DNA of 64,000 bases. It comes from Citrus sinensis. Lineage: Eukaryota; Streptophyta; Magnoliopsida; Sapindales; Rutaceae. Both the position numbers and the translations under genes were made by a program. Below are positions 1 through 12,718 of this stretch, in pieces. Each line of letters starts with the position of its first letter. The first letter of the stretch is position 1. Where the stretch lies: assembly GCF_022201045.2 (NCBI RefSeq), contig NC_068561.1, positions 15,711,001 to 15,775,000 of the forward strand, in the 5' to 3' direction. A model generated the notes under the pieces. That model was not told the origin of the DNA. It worked only from the letters and a program-made list of their open reading frames with translations, and did no database searches.

Positions 1-501
1 AAGGCGAGCGCGTCAGGTCCGCCACCTCTCTCGAACTTCTGATTCCGTCCAATTAGCTTCTTAAAGCTCAATCACACTTGTTTGTTTTTCTCTTCGCAGA
101 CTCTATGTTCGAGGAACAATTCTGGGATACAAAAGGTCAAAATCAAACCAATATCCAAACACATCACTGATTCAGGTCGAGGGAGTGAACACAAAGGAAG
201 AGGTGGCGTGGTACTGCGGCAAGCGTTTGGCTTACATTTACAAGGCCAAGACTAAGAAGAACGGATCCCACTACCGTTGCATTTGGGGAAAAGTTGCCAG
301 ATCTCACGGTAACAGCGGCGTCGTTCGCGCCAAGTTCAAGTCCAATCTCCCTCCCAAATCCATGGTACGATAAACTATTTAATTAATTTATTCATTGTTT
401 TTGTGGGGTTTTGATAGGTATATTTGACTGCTGAGCTTTTTTTTTCCCCAATCAAACAGGGAGATAGAGTTAGGGTTTTCATGTATCCCAGCAACATATG
501 A
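1..501 (+). CDS. RPL35A: 60S ribosomal protein eL33 (L35a), 5' end outside window
   Basis: Structural protein of the large cytosolic ribosomal subunit. Coding exons are 1-16 (tail of an exon that starts upstream), 100-364 and 460-501, joined by GT-AG introns. The spliced frame reads [22 protein letters not shown], then [64 protein letters not shown] and stop. This matches the roughly 112-residue family from just after the N-terminus to the conserved C-terminal NI. Only the first handful of residues are missing. The frame is intact and expression is expected to be constitutive. Residues such as Cys in WYCGK differ from the usual Lys but look like normal variation. Confidence 0.96.
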
Positions 502-502
502 G

Positions 503-1341
503 GTATGTTAACAATGCCTGTTATTCTGCATTTTCTATTTTTCATTTGACTTAACAGATAGGATTGTTGCCTTGATATGTAATTGAATATAGCTGATAAT
601 TTGTGTAATTTTCAGGCAAATGGTTCTTTGCTTTTTAGTATGATTTTGATAGCACTAGTGCTTGTTTTTGACGTTGTATCTTATTTGTCGTTTAGGAATA
701 TCCATTCTTGTTATGTCTGTGTGCGCACTTACTTAGACTTAGCCTGTCAGCAGCATGTGCGGTGAAATCACAGTAGTATTATGGGCTCAGTTTTCACCGA
801 GTAATGGCATTTATCATCCTTCAGATATTGAAGTTTATGTAATTTTTCTACTGTCTCTATTTGCATGCTTTGACTAGTTAAACCCTTTCAGCAAAGAAAA
901 AATTCTTCCTTTGAGTCTGGGGAAAAGGATAACTTTTTTGTTTGTGAAAAACTGTTCAAAAGAACAACGCTCTCCTATTTTTTTCTGATATTTCTACCTG
1001 ATTTAATTAATGAATTGGAACGAATCAACGCAATGGATCAATCTTTTTTTAACACGTCTGCTATTAGAAAGCAAGGATTATGAAATGAGGTTTGTTTTTC
1101 AAGAAAATTAGAAGTAAATAGAAATCTTTATTTTGAACTTGAGGATTCACATTTAGCGTCTTTGTTTAATTGGCGAAATATGGTTGAGAATTGAAACTGT
1201 TTGTTTTCCTTATGTTGATTTGATGGTTAGTATTTGTGGAGGTTTAGCATCCCTGGTCATTGGAGTGCTGATTCTCAGCAATTGAAAGTTTCAGATTTAT
1301 TGGTTACGTCTGACATTGGTTTTTGTTCTTTTGGCTTGCAG
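503..1341 (+). other. Possible 3'UTR intron of the eL33 gene
   Basis: One base after the TGA stop (499-501) is a good donor, GGTATGT. A pyrimidine-rich acceptor ending CTTGCAG lies at 1341, followed by AGCATGG-type sequence that could be the terminal 3'UTR exon to about 1560. An alternative acceptor ends at 615 (TTTTCAG). The stretch between holds no credible coding frame and is T-rich like an intron. Donor and acceptors are seen; use of the intron is inference. Confidence 0.35.
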
Positions 1342-1559
1342 CAGCATGGTTCGAGAAGCTACTCGATCAACAAGTGAAATTTACCTTCTGAATTTGGGAT
1401 TTATTCGCTTAACATTTATGTTGCAAGATTTTGGAGTTGGGAGTTATACTGGCTAGATGTTTTGGCTTTTGCTACTGTTAGTGTGGATTTTGGAACATTA
1501 ATTTTAATGTTAATGCTTAGTTTTTTGTTTTGAATTTTTCTTATCATGATATGAAGTTA

Positions 1560-4042
1560 CTTTATCATTTGCCTTCCTTTTGGTGCATCTATAAATGCTG
1601 TATGTCTCTAAAACTGCATATTTAATATGTTGGTTTCAATTTTATGGTGTAGAATGGTTCTGTTTTCTTTCGTTTTTATCGAAATGCCAAAATTTGGTAT
1701 TTCATATAGCTGTAGGGAGATATTGATTTCTGTTTGTTTTTAAAAGAGATTTTTCATGTCTGGTGGGGTTATATCTTAGGAAAGCCAAGAAAAAAAAAGC
1801 AGTATATCAACTTGGAAACAGTACCTGTTCTGAATTGTGAGACTATCTTCAAAGTCATATGGTGATATTCAGACTGGAGAAGTTGATCTCTAAATATTGC
1901 TATTGGTTTCAGCTTCCCAAGTCCCGGTCTAAATGATTGCCGTGGTGAAATAGAATCACTAACATAATTAATGTGAGCCGGAGTTGAAGTGACTTGTTGG
2001 TTTTTCCATTGGCTTCTTTTTTGTCCGACTCTGGTCTTTGTAGGCCAAATGTGGTTTCATGGTTCTAGAGCTTTGAGGCTGTTCTATGGAAGTACGCAAA
2101 ACAAAATCATTGCCCTTTTGAGCTGTAAAGCAAGTACCACTTTGACTGCTTTTGTAGTTTTCGCATTATATTGGGTCGTACCAAATTACCAAGGTCTTTG
2201 TTCAAGCAATGGTACCAGTTCCGGGTTAATCCTTTTTGTGATGTCTTTTGGGTAACCGGTTAAAATATTTGTCAAGAGTGGAAGTATAATAGTAAATACC
2301 CAATTTTCTCGGCAGTAAACCAACAATTCACTTATACCTGAAGATTTGCAATTTTAAGTCACATTTACATTGGATGTACAGCAGCAATTTGAACCGTGAA
2401 CGCCATACCTGGTTTTTTAATTATACGTGGATGAATCAATTTTTGAATGTGCTGCGCCATTGCTAATGCCGAGGTGCCAAGTTTAACGGAGCTTTTACTA
2501 ATTAGAAATTAGTACGAGCGCAGGATCCAATAGCCTCTTGCGGAACAATTTGTTTACACCTTGATACCTGAGTGCCCCGTCGCAGCGACCCCAGCCACTT
2601 AAAAAAATGGATGCTAAATGCTAATTTGTTTTAGCAGTATAAATAATTTTTGTACGTTTTTTCTTTCAATTGTATGGTAAAATAAAAAACCCAGAAATAG
2701 CCCACACGCGGCACACGTGGACCATTGTTTTGTGGGAGTGGGACGAAAGTTAGGACCATCACGGCCGGACGATGTGGCAGAACAATCCAAAGTGGAGGCT
2801 TGAATTGAATGAATGGGAATGGCTTTGCTGCCATTACTTGAATGGTGCCACTCAACTACCCTCATCACTTCTTTACCAACTCCAATCACGAAACCACATC
2901 TCAAAATAATCTGAAAAAGATTTTTTTAAAAAAGAAAAACCAAAGATTTTCATGCTCTTTATTATCATCTAATGGCACACCACCGTCCACTATCATATGA
3001 TGCCTGGGGACAAGTATGAAATGGATTATGTTAATCCGTTAATGGTCAGGGAGAGCACGTACATGAAATGTAAATAATAATAATAATAATAATAATAATG
3101 ATAAACAGCATAATATCCGTAACAAATTAGAAGTCAAAATACTGAAAATACCGGCCAAGGCAATACATCCAAAATTCGCGCGTAAACTGGGATTATTTCA
3201 AAGAAACGTGCGTGAGACGGCTTCATTTAACTTATAATAATTGTGTTTAGAGATAAAAGGCTTTGTTTCTTTGTACGAGATTTCTAATTGCTGCGCTGTG
3301 TAGCTCCCGACGTCAAACGTTCATGTCTTCGTGTTGGTACACATTCCAGGAGCAAGACAATTAGCCATTTAAATAATTTGCTGACCCCACGTCTACGAAC
3401 CTTTTTTTCTTCCCCTCTATTTTGAGTGCTTTTTCTTTTCACACTATCCGCAGTGTCCGTATATATTCAGACAGGTGACAGCTGACAGCTGACAGCTAAT
3501 GAAGCTATATGTTCTCAACTCAGTTTAATTTTCACATTCTTGTCTTGTGATTTGGTATCACAAATCTTTACCGCCAAGTAAGTAAAGCTTTCTTCTTCTT
3601 CTTCTTTACGATTCTGTTGCTTCGAGTGGGTGGGTACTAGTAGAAGTTTAGTGGATGTACTGCACACATATTCTTATTCTGGGGCGATAGCAAAAGAAAT
3701 CAACCATATTGCTACTTAAACCAGGCGAGCTATTTTAAAGTTAGTACACTTAACCTTCTTTAAAAGCTATTGTCAGTTTTACAAATGAATTGAACTTGTA
3801 GTGGATTTGTTTCCTTACAACTGTGCTGATCTTTTCGTTGATTGGATGGGAAGTTGTTATCAAATCACGTGATCGCGGATTAGGGATATCTCAACATTTT
3901 CTCTTTTTCTTTTTTCTTCCTTTCTTGAGAAGTGGCCTTCTTGTTGTTAGTTGAAGTGCTTATGGTGTTTAATTTTGCTCTGATTTAAACAGGATACTTA
4001 TTGTATGAATTGAGATATTGAGATATATATGCTCAATTTGAT
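1560..4042. other. Intergenic region and ceramidase promoter/5' leader
   Basis: No credible gene is seen; frames at 1989-2255 and 2614-2904 lack recognisable domains. It holds an AAT microsatellite (3074-3099), three copies of GACAGCT (3477-3497) and a CTT run near 3590-3605. A possible 5'UTR intron of the ceramidase gene could run from a donor near 3580 (CCAAGTAAGT) to an acceptor near 3991 (TTAAACAG). Confidence 0.4.
3074..3099. repeat. AAT trinucleotide microsatellite
   Basis: About nine uninterrupted AAT units in the spacer upstream of the ceramidase gene, likely length-polymorphic. Confidence 0.9.
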
Positions 4043-7000
4043 ATGGAGGGGCAACCTGTGGTCACCTGGCTTTCAGTTTTTCTGTTGCTGTCTATGCAAA
4101 ATATTGGAGGATCATCATCAGCGTCCAACTATTTGATTGGTCTTGGAAGCTATGACATAACTGGTCCGGCTGCTGATGTAAATATGATGGGATATGCAAG
4201 CGCAGAACAGATTGCGTCTGGAGTTCATTTCAGATTGCGGGCTCGTACTTTTATTGTGGCTGAACCTCAGGGAAACCGTGTAGTGTTTGTGAATCTTGAT
4301 GCCTGCATGGCCTCACAACTTGTTACGATTAAAGTACTTGAGAGACTTAAAGCAAGGTAAAAATAATTGTCTATGACCTTTCAAAACAAAGTATGGGGAT
4401 GGAATCGTTCATTGTTTTTTGGGAACTTATTTTTGTTGCACTTAAGTACCGACGAAGAAAGTTTTATCATGTTTAACACAAGAATTAGAGTTCCCCTTGT
4501 GAATATATGTGTATTCATACTCTTTAATTGATTATTCAGTTCTCATAAAAAAACAAAAACAAAAAAGATTATTCAGTTTGCTTCTGTTTTATCCAGCTGG
4601 TTGAACAATTTCATGTTATGCCTTCCTTTGATAGGTATGGTGATCTGTATACAGAGCAAAATGTTGCTATTAGCGGTATTCACACTCATGCTGGACCTGG
4701 AGGCTACCTCCAGTATGTTGTTTATATTGTGACATCCCTTGGTTTTGTACGCCAGTCATTTGATGCCCTTGTTGATGGCATCGAGAAATGCATTGTTCAA
4801 GCTCATGAGAATCTTCAGCCAGGCTCAATCTACATTAACAAAGGTAAATGTCTCAAAATCATTCCCTTTGCTGAATCGTAGCCTGATCATATCTGATACT
4901 GATTTTTGCTTGGATGAAAAACATGCTTATTTTTGGATGTTCCCTTTTAGCATGCGCCCTACTCACTGTTCTACTTCTCATGGCTTTTAGGATTTTGGGC
5001 AAGGGTAGATTTTATTTCATTTCGCCATCCACTTTTTTAAAAATATGGGCCTTTTTCATTCTGAGACTTTCTATCCCTTCTAAATTTCCATAATGTTTTA
5101 CAGGAGAGCTCTTGGATGCTGGTGTGAACCGTAGTCCAAGTTCTTACCTCAATAACCCTGCAGCTGAGAGAAGTAAATATAAGTATGATGTTGATAAAGA
5201 AATGACCCTTATAAAGTTTGTAAATGAGGAGTGGGGTCCGATTGGTAGCTTTAACTGGTTTGCAACTCATGGAACTTCTATGAGTCGTACAAATCCATTG
5301 ATTAGTGGTGACAACAAAGGCGCTGCAGCACGGTTTATGGAGGACTGGTTTGAACAGCGTGGTTCTCACAATGGTTTTAACAGCCCACATTCCAACAACC
5401 CTGGAACTGACAGAGTTCCTCGAAGAATTTCAAACTTAGTTCATAATCCTCTTGAAAATGGTAAGTGAATTCCTTTTGTTCAAGTACAACACATGCATAT
5501 AGATCCACCGGCTTAGTGAAACCAGTTCAAATTTATAACTAAATCAGATTATTATGTACTTGCTTGGGAAGCCAACATGAAGCCTAACTCATTGATAAAC
5601 TTTAACAGAATCTGAGCTGCCTTAAAATGCAATATATTTTATGTGAAATAGAAATATATTTTATGTGCAAGGGACTAAATAAACTTTTTGGAAGGTTATC
5701 CTGTTTGTATATGGTCTTAATAATATTAACTTTGTGTTAAAACATGTGAGTCAATGCAACCAAAAAATATTCTTGTACAATAACAAAAGTAGGTAAGACT
5801 TACCCATCTTACATATTGCCTTATATTCCTAAGCAAGCAGGAAATATCTCCATTTTCTGAGTTTGTAGTCAATTTGAACCAGGCAATGAATTGATGAAAC
5901 TTGCTGCATCATTTGAGCGTTCTGAAGGACGACCAGCAACAAGGTCTTTAAGTGTTGCAAGCAGGGTCAGGAATGCTTTAAAGCGTGCTGACAAACCTCA
6001 ATTTGTTTCTGCATTCTGTCAATCAAATTGCGGCGATGTAAGCCCAAATGTTCTTGGTGCGTTTTGCATAGACAGTGGACTACCATGTGATTTCAATCAC
6101 AGCACATGCAATGGGAAAAATGAGTTGTGCTATGGCCGGGGACCAGGGTACTTAACTAGATCAATCCCAGATTTCTGTTCTTCAATTTGTTTTAGCCTAA
6201 CATTCATGATCTTTTGGCAGTTATCCTGATGAATTTGAGAGTACTTGTATTATTGGTGAACGGCAATTCCGAAAAGCTGTGGAACTGTTTAACACAGCAA
6301 CGGAGCAGCTGACTGGCAATGTTGGCTACAAACATGCCTATGTTGATTTCTCCAACCTTGAGGTAGGACTTCCTAAAAGGGGTGGCGGCACTGAGGTGGT
6401 GAAAACGTGCCCAGCAGCCATGGGTTTTGCTTTTGCTGCAGGAACAACTGACGGACCTGGAGCTTTTGATTTTACGCAAGGAGATGACAAGGTAATTAGA
6501 AACTTCAGGTGTATGGTCTGATAATAAAATGTTCTTTTGGATTTTAAACTCCATTAAATGTTCTTTCAGGGTAATCCGTTCTGGAAGCTGGTGAGGAATG
6601 TGCTGAAAGCTCCAAGTAAGGAACAGGTCAAGTGTCAGCATCCAAAACCTATTCTGCTTGACACTGGTGAAATGAAGATACCATATGACTGGGCGGTAGG
6701 TATTCAATTTAGGTTGCACTTGATATATGTGATGAAGTAGCCACAACTAATTCACTTTATCCATTAGGACTACACATCTTCGCACACTCATATGGAGTAG
6801 CCTGCAGTTGAGTGTTATGTTTCAGTGTCCTTATTCAAATAATCACAAGTACCCTGTTTTGCATCATATTTCACATCATGACTGGTGCAAATGCAAGACT
6901 AGAATCCATGACAGGGTATGGGCCGTATGGCAGTTCATACTGTCATACATTATAACTCATTGAAAATCTACTTGTTTGTGTTCTTATTTATTTTTCGACG

Positions 7001-8406
7001 TCCACGCATTGAAATACCTACAACTATTTGTTTGAATTGATAACTTTCCGATGAAATACATATCTAGTGTTATGTTTGCCCTGTCTGGTGGATTGCTGTA
7101 TCTTTCTTCTTGATATCTAATTCTGGTTGCAATTTTATCTTGATGATCATGCAGCCCTCAATACTTCCAGTTCAAATTCTTCGAATAGGGCAACTTGTCA
7201 TTCTCAACGTGCCTGGAGGTATTGGAATTTGTTTTGTTTTTGTTTTTTTTTCTCTCATGTTCCTTCAATCATTCACCCGTAAAAGTCAATGGTATTAAGT
7301 TGAAGAAACCAAATGTTATTGACTTGTAGGGTCTCAGCTTTTATTATTCAAGTTAGTTGCTTCAGTCTGTAGCTTTTATGTTCCAAATTCTGTTAAATCT
7401 TTTCATGGCATGATTCTTTTACACACAGTAGTATATTCTTTTCTCTGTGGTGGTTTTTGAATTCTTCACTAGATCTTCTAATGGTAATCAACTGGTCCTT
7501 GCAGAATTCACAACCATGGCTGGTAGGCGTCTCCGTGATGCTATTAAGATGTCGCTCATCTCTGGGGGCGGAGGTCAATTCAACAGCAATGTCCATATCG
7601 TCATTGCAGGGCTAACAAACACATATTCACAGTATGTGACCACTTTTGAAGAGTATCAAGTACAGAGATATGAGGTTCGTGTCAATGGTGCCTCATTTTC
7701 TATAATGTTGGTGAAAACAATTCTTATATAAAATTTTTACTACATCACCAAAACAGGGAATTTCCCTGTTAATTCATTCACTTTTCTAGATACTACAGAG
7801 GGAACATGCAATTTTTTTTTTATTGATCTTTTTGTGACTTGCACTTTATCTCAGGGAGCTTCCACTCTCTACGGTCCACACACTCTGAGTGCCTACATTC
7901 AGGAGTTCAAGAAACTAGCGGCAGCTCTCATTATTGGCCAAACTGTTATGCCGGGGCCACCACCCCCGGATCTCCTTGATAAGCAAATTAGCTTATTACC
8001 CCCCGTTGTTGTGGATGCAACCCCTCTTGGTGTGAAATTTGGGGATGTTAAAACAGATGTCCCACAGAATTCAACGTTCAAGAGAGGTGACATGGTCGCA
8101 GTCACATTCTGGTCTGCCTGTCCAAGGAATGACCTCATGACTGAGGGCACATTTGCACTTGTGGAACTTCTGCAAGGCCAAAATGCATGGGTTCCGGCTT
8201 ATGATGACGACGACTTTTGCCTCAAGTTTAAGTGGTCTAGGCCTGCAAAACTCAGTCCCCAAAGTCACGCAACTATGGAATGGAAGATCCCAGAATCAGC
8301 AGTTTCTGGTGTGTATAGAATAAGGCATTTTGGTGCATCGAAGTCTCTTTTTGGCTCAATCAGCCATTTCACCGGTTCGTCTAGCGCCTTCGTTGTTGCT
8401 AACTAG
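4043..8406 (+). CDS. NCER: Neutral ceramidase
   Basis: Hydrolyses ceramide to sphingosine and fatty acid. Exons are 4043-4356, 4635-4843, 5104-5460, 5883-6147, 6221-6491, 6570-6695, 7155-7218, 7505-7674 and 7855-8406. They join in frame to 775 codons, the usual family size (about 780). A hydrophobic signal-like N-terminus (residues 8-22) precedes YLIGLGSYDITGPAADVNMMGYA, the start of the ceramidase domain. Metal-site regions are HTHAGPGG (His121/123) and NWFATHGTSM (His230). The nucleophile is Ser347 in the NCGDVSPN block. The immunoglobulin-like C-terminal domain is in the last exon, ending AFVVAN. The start is the first ATG in frame with the signal peptide. All nine exons are open with clean GT-AG junctions, so the gene looks functional. 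It probably acts in the secretory/ER system, inferred from the signal peptide. Confidence 0.96.
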
Positions 8407-9083
8407 GGAGGCCGCCAAGCTATGTATTCTTCCCATCATTCTTGTTAAGTTATGTAGTATTGACTTTTCTAGCATTGGTTCACAATTCTACCGTTTCCAG
8501 AAAGGAAAGCAAACCCCAGAAATAGAATAGAGAAATGAGCGGTTAAAGTGCTGATAATATACAGGAATCGAAATCATACGACATTACACCGTGAAACAAA
8601 CTGTCAATTGGTAAGTGATTGTTTATCTTATATCATCTCACAGCCACGTGTGAATTGCGCATTTGACATCATCTGTGAGACTGTGACGGAAACTCTGTAA
8701 GTGTAACATTAATCATCAGATGAACAATACAAAACCAGCCGTGTGCGTCTTCTTCAACTGTTAACTGAGATGAAAAACGCATCTTTGAATAAACTGTTTT
8801 TCAACTGGAAAATTACCCGAAACATATGTACCCGCTGCCGTTTACTTCCACGTTTGAAAAAACAAATGACACCAGACAGCATGCAACAGTCCGATGATTC
8901 ATTCCCAGGCTTCACTCTCCATCAATCTTGCATGCATAATGCATTTACCTGCCACCCCCGTAACGTAAAACCCTTTACAGCTTTTTCAATTCACATTCTT
9001 TTAATTAATTAATCTCGCATCTCTATCCCTAAAACAACACCATGCAATTGCAAGTACCCGAACCCGTTAAGAACCCGATACCA
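8407..9083. other. Ceramidase 3'UTR and spacer
   Basis: AT-rich sequence with no recognisable gene. A frame at 8743-9012 has no family resemblance and is probably chance. Confidence 0.4.
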
Positions 9084-9689
9084 TGACCCATAGTCGGGCT
9101 CGTCTTCGCATAGTACGGCGCCAACATCGGCGTGCTTTTGTTAAAGGAGTACTTGCTTGCTCAGCAACTACGGGTTCAAGTACCCGGTTCTTTTAACAAT
9201 GCGTCATATGACTGCGTGCTTGCTTTTGAGCTACGCTGCCGTAGCTGTAATGAAAGTGGCTCCCATGCAGAGAGTAAATTCCCAGAAGCAGTTGCTGAAG
9301 ATCTGTGTGCTGTCTCTCTTCTCTTCTGTTTCTCCGTGGTTTCTGGGAACGTGTCTCTGAGGTTCCTTCTGGTGTCGTTTAACCAGGCGATTGGCGCCAT
9401 GACGCCGTTTTTCACCGCGGTTTCTGCTTATTTGATGAGTAACAAGAGGGAGGCTTGGGTTGGTGACGCCACTCTTGCTCCTGCTGTTGCTGGTGTCACC
9501 GTGGCTAGGAGGGTAAATTCTTTAATTTGCGATCTTACTTTAGTTTGTTAAGCAAAGAGATTCTAGAGTACCTTGCACGTACTTAATATATACGACGTTT
9601 ATATGAATTAAAATAACTATGATAATTATTCAAAATAAATAAAAACATACATTTCATAGTGTATGTAGAGTGTGTATATATACATATAT

Positions 9690-9890
9690 TTTCTTTTTCG
9701 GTGTATTAAACCATCTAGTATCCAAAGATTACATTGGGCTCCGACTAATCCAGATTCGAGCCGGGTAGAACCATTAGGGCGGTAAAACTCTACTAACAAA
9801 TATTTAACGCAGCTGCATTCTCAAGTTTCGAACCGAAGATTTTGGTTAAGTTAGAACAACCCCATATCAATTAATCTACACAAATATTTT
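9690..9890. repeat. Possible dispersed SINE-like repeat in pseudogene intron
   Basis: Less AT-rich island inside an AT-rich intron. It contains a GATTCGAGCC motif like a pol III B box, and a TTTCGAACC motif that is B-box-like on the other strand. I recall similar sequence as a dispersed plant repeat, but there are no target duplications and no clear A box here, so the class is unsure. Confidence 0.25.
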
Positions 9891-10594
9891 TTTTTAAAGA
9901 TCTTGATCTTGTGCCGTGTGTAGAGCTTTTAACAAAACACGAATAGAATTTAGTCTCATGGATTGTTATTCAATATGTGCTAAGTAATTACTTACCGTTA
10001 AAAAATACCACAAAAATCCGATCAATAAACAACAATGAGTAAGTGATAACATTAGCCGCTATATGGATGTTTATCGAACAATTTAGTTGGAGCGCTTTAG
10101 GCAAAAGCACAACAATGGCAAACATGTATGAGTGATAGTTTTAAATTAATTGGTATCATTTCCTAGATGACGGACAAATTTCAATCAATCTTTTATTATT
10201 ATTATTATTTTTTTAAGTTTGTGTGCGTAGAAAATTTTGTTGTTTAATTTTATAAATTAGAAATATGTGGAAGATTATTTTGCTTAATTAATTACAGAAA
10301 GTGCTGCGGTTTATATTCACAATTTGGATCGATCTCTCAAACGATCTTTGAAAAGATCTAGCATTTCCCAAATTAATCAACTTGTTGATAGCCAACAACA
10401 GGATTATACATAATTGTGGTAAAGAATTGGTTGAAATGACATGTATATAACATATCCAGAAGCTCCAGCCTTTAATTAGCTCTGATTCAATATAGATTTG
10501 ATTAATTTCCCTTTATTTCATATTACATTTTTTTCACCTTTTTGGGTTTAATTGAGAGCCCCAAGTTAGTTTTTCACCGCCCAGATTTCTTCTA

Positions 10595-10945
10595 AGGTAA
10601 CTCTAAGCAATCCATATCCTAAATATATGATCTTGAAAAATATTATTTTAACAAAGTAAACTCGTAATACACATATTAAGGAGACAAATGCTCCTATAAC
10701 ATATCTACATACTTAAGAATATTTCAATCCGTTTTGAAAGCTCAAATGCTTGTCTTGCATTCACCAATTGAATGCTTTCAATTTGGGGATTCCAAGCTCT
10801 CAAGTGAGAGCTTCTTTTTATAAGCAAAATTTTGCCTAAAAAATTCCAATATTGTGAGCTTAAATAATCAAATAATGGGCTTCTTCATTTGCGGCTCCGA
10901 TTATTTGACAGCCAAAATTCTTCACTTCTTTTTGCACCCAAAGTA
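10595..10945. repeat. Direct repeat copy 1 in pseudogene intron
   Basis: Shares a long ordered similarity with 11283-11538. Matching blocks include CTCTAAGCAA, TTTTGAAAGCT, GCTTTCAATTTGGG, AAATTCCAATA, AATCAAATAATG and GATTATTTGACAGCC. Each unit is about 250-350 bp and diverged, separated by about 340 bp of AT-rich DNA. No coding potential. Confidence 0.75.
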
Positions 10946-11282
10946 CTTTATTTTTTTTTTTTAAATCACTCTTTCAATAATCTCCATCATAATTAAAAAA
11001 AATTCACAATTATTATTATAAAGTATTGTCTTTACCAACAGTCGTAATTATCAACATATAAAATTATTATACTCCACTATAAAAAATATACCACTTAAAA
11101 TTAATACATCTATGCCCTCCATTTTGACCTTATTTTTTACCGTGCACCATTCGAACGGGTTTCATGGTATACTTAAATTATATTGTATACATAAACAATA
11201 TTGTATACTTGAATAATAGCCCGACACCAAAAGTTAAACAAATGGTTCTGATACCATTATTAGGAAATTGAAATCCTTTCCA

Positions 11283-11538
11283 AGATCACTCTAAGCAAAT
11301 ACTCGTACAATATATCTACACGTTTAAAAATATTTCACTTCATTTTGAAAGCTTGAATACTTCTTTTGCAATGCTTTCAATTTGGGATGCCAAACTATGA
11401 AATGAGAGCTATAAAAAGTTTTGCCGAAAAAATTCCAATACTGTGGGCTTAAACAATCAAATAATGTCGCTTCTTCGTTTGCGCACCGATTATTTGACAG
11501 CCAAAATTCTTGACTTCTTTTTGCAGCCAAAATGCTTG
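11283..11538. repeat. Direct repeat copy 2, abutting pseudogene exon B
   Basis: Second copy of the 10595-10945 repeat. It ends with TTCTTTTTGCAGCCAAAATG just before the exon B remnant. It apparently replaces the normal splice acceptor context of the transporter exon, since codons for the expected SGGEPS stretch are missing. Confidence 0.75.
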
Positions 11539-12464
11539 ACTGCTTTTTTTGTTTCTTTAATCGCGCACTCAACAACTTTCATCTGTTTGGATTTATCATG
11601 TGTGTTTCGGCTACAGCTGCCAGGGCATTCAATTCAGTGCATCAGGGAATTTTGCGGTCTTCAGAAGGGTAAGAAATTAATTAATTAAATATCTTCCGTT
11701 AAGTTCTCCCACGATCTTATAGAATGACAAAAATAGCTAATCAACTGAACAAAATAATTTTCCAAGGAAAAACTAAACTCAATGAACTTGCTTATGTACA
11801 TGGCACCAATAGCAGTTCTTTTCTTACTTCCTGCAACTCTGTTGATAAAGAAAAATGTCACTGGGGAAAACAATATCTCTTGCAAGAGAAGACGCTAAAA
11901 TGGTTTGGTATCTGCTCTTCAATTCTTCACTGGTATATTTTGTAAACTTGACCAACTTTTTGGTCACTAAAAACACAAGCGCGTTGACTCTCCAGGAATG
12001 CATCCAAGTCTTCCAGTTCATTTTTTCAGCCCTGTCCAGTGAAATTAGTCATATATGCTATAGCTATATGAAGATGAATGTAAATACTCTGCTTGTTATT
12101 ACAGGTTTTAGGAAATGCTAGAGGGGTTGTTGCCGTGGTTGTGTCGATCTTGATATTGGAAATCCTGTGTCGATGAATTGGGATGACGGGATATTAACTT
12201 ACAGTATTTGGGCTTGTTTTGTATAGTGAAGCCAAGAAGAGGTACTAATGAAACTACTTTATGGGATCATAATGCAGGAACACTCATATAACTAATCTTG
12301 TTTCCATTTATTTGAATTTCAGTCAAAGCTTCTTGCAACCACTGCTCTAACACAAGCTCCCAGTCGAAGAAGCCTCTGGCCAGTGCCAACTGCCAAGTAG
12401 TGGAGAAGACGGATGAAACATTTTGGGCTTTCTACTTCTTGCCTTCAGGCCAATTTGGCAACAA

Positions 12465-12465
12465 T

Positions 12466-12496
<31 letters not shown>
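12465..12496. repeat. T11-G21 homopolymer tract
   Basis: Eleven T residues (12465-12475) followed directly by 21 G residues (12476-12496). Such a pure G run is rare in plant nuclear DNA. It may be real or partly an assembly artefact. Confidence 0.9.
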
Positions 12497-12499
<3 letters not shown>

Positions 12500-12718
12500 C
12501 AGGTTTAATTTCTTGTTCTTTGTCTGATTTCTCAACAATTTACAGTGCCAAGTACATAAAAGTAGTAGACTGTTTTATCACTTCTTTCAGAGATTGTGTC
12601 AAAACTGTGCTTGTCTCTTTGTTTATTTGATTAGTCTCTGATCCCTTGTCAAATAATCTTTTTTCCCTTTTGAGTTTTGATTAGTTGCTTATACACTGCA
12701 ACGTACAATTGTGTGGAC

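Larger units (their letters stand above)
9084..12246 (+). pseudogene. Pseudogene of a UDP-sugar/triose-phosphate translocator family transporter
   Basis: Four exon remnants in the order of plant At3g11320-like transporters. A (about 9084-9512) reads [54 protein letters not shown] and TPFFTAVSAYLM. B (about 11572-11668) reads [27 protein letters not shown] (about 11766-11995) reads [12 protein letters not shown] and [32 protein letters not shown] (12105-12246) reads [15 protein letters not shown] and LYSEAKKR. Inactivating lesions are an in-frame TAG where the family has Trp (9110-9112), frameshifts after EYLL, in the LKICVLSL region, within exon C near KKNVTG and in exon D, and a donor changed to GA after exon C. 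Intron 1 is enlarged by repeats. The parent family are roughly ten-helix Golgi/ER membrane transporters. No product is expected. Confidence 0.88.

Noticed and set aside
1989-2255. 88-codon hydrophobic frame after the eL33 gene
   Set aside because: No domain or splice context; T-rich intergenic DNA often gives such hydrophobic frames.
9132-9551. Open frame of 139 codons that looks like a short membrane protein gene
   Set aside because: It is one frame of a frameshifted transporter exon; neighbouring frames carry the missing segments, so it is part of the pseudogene.
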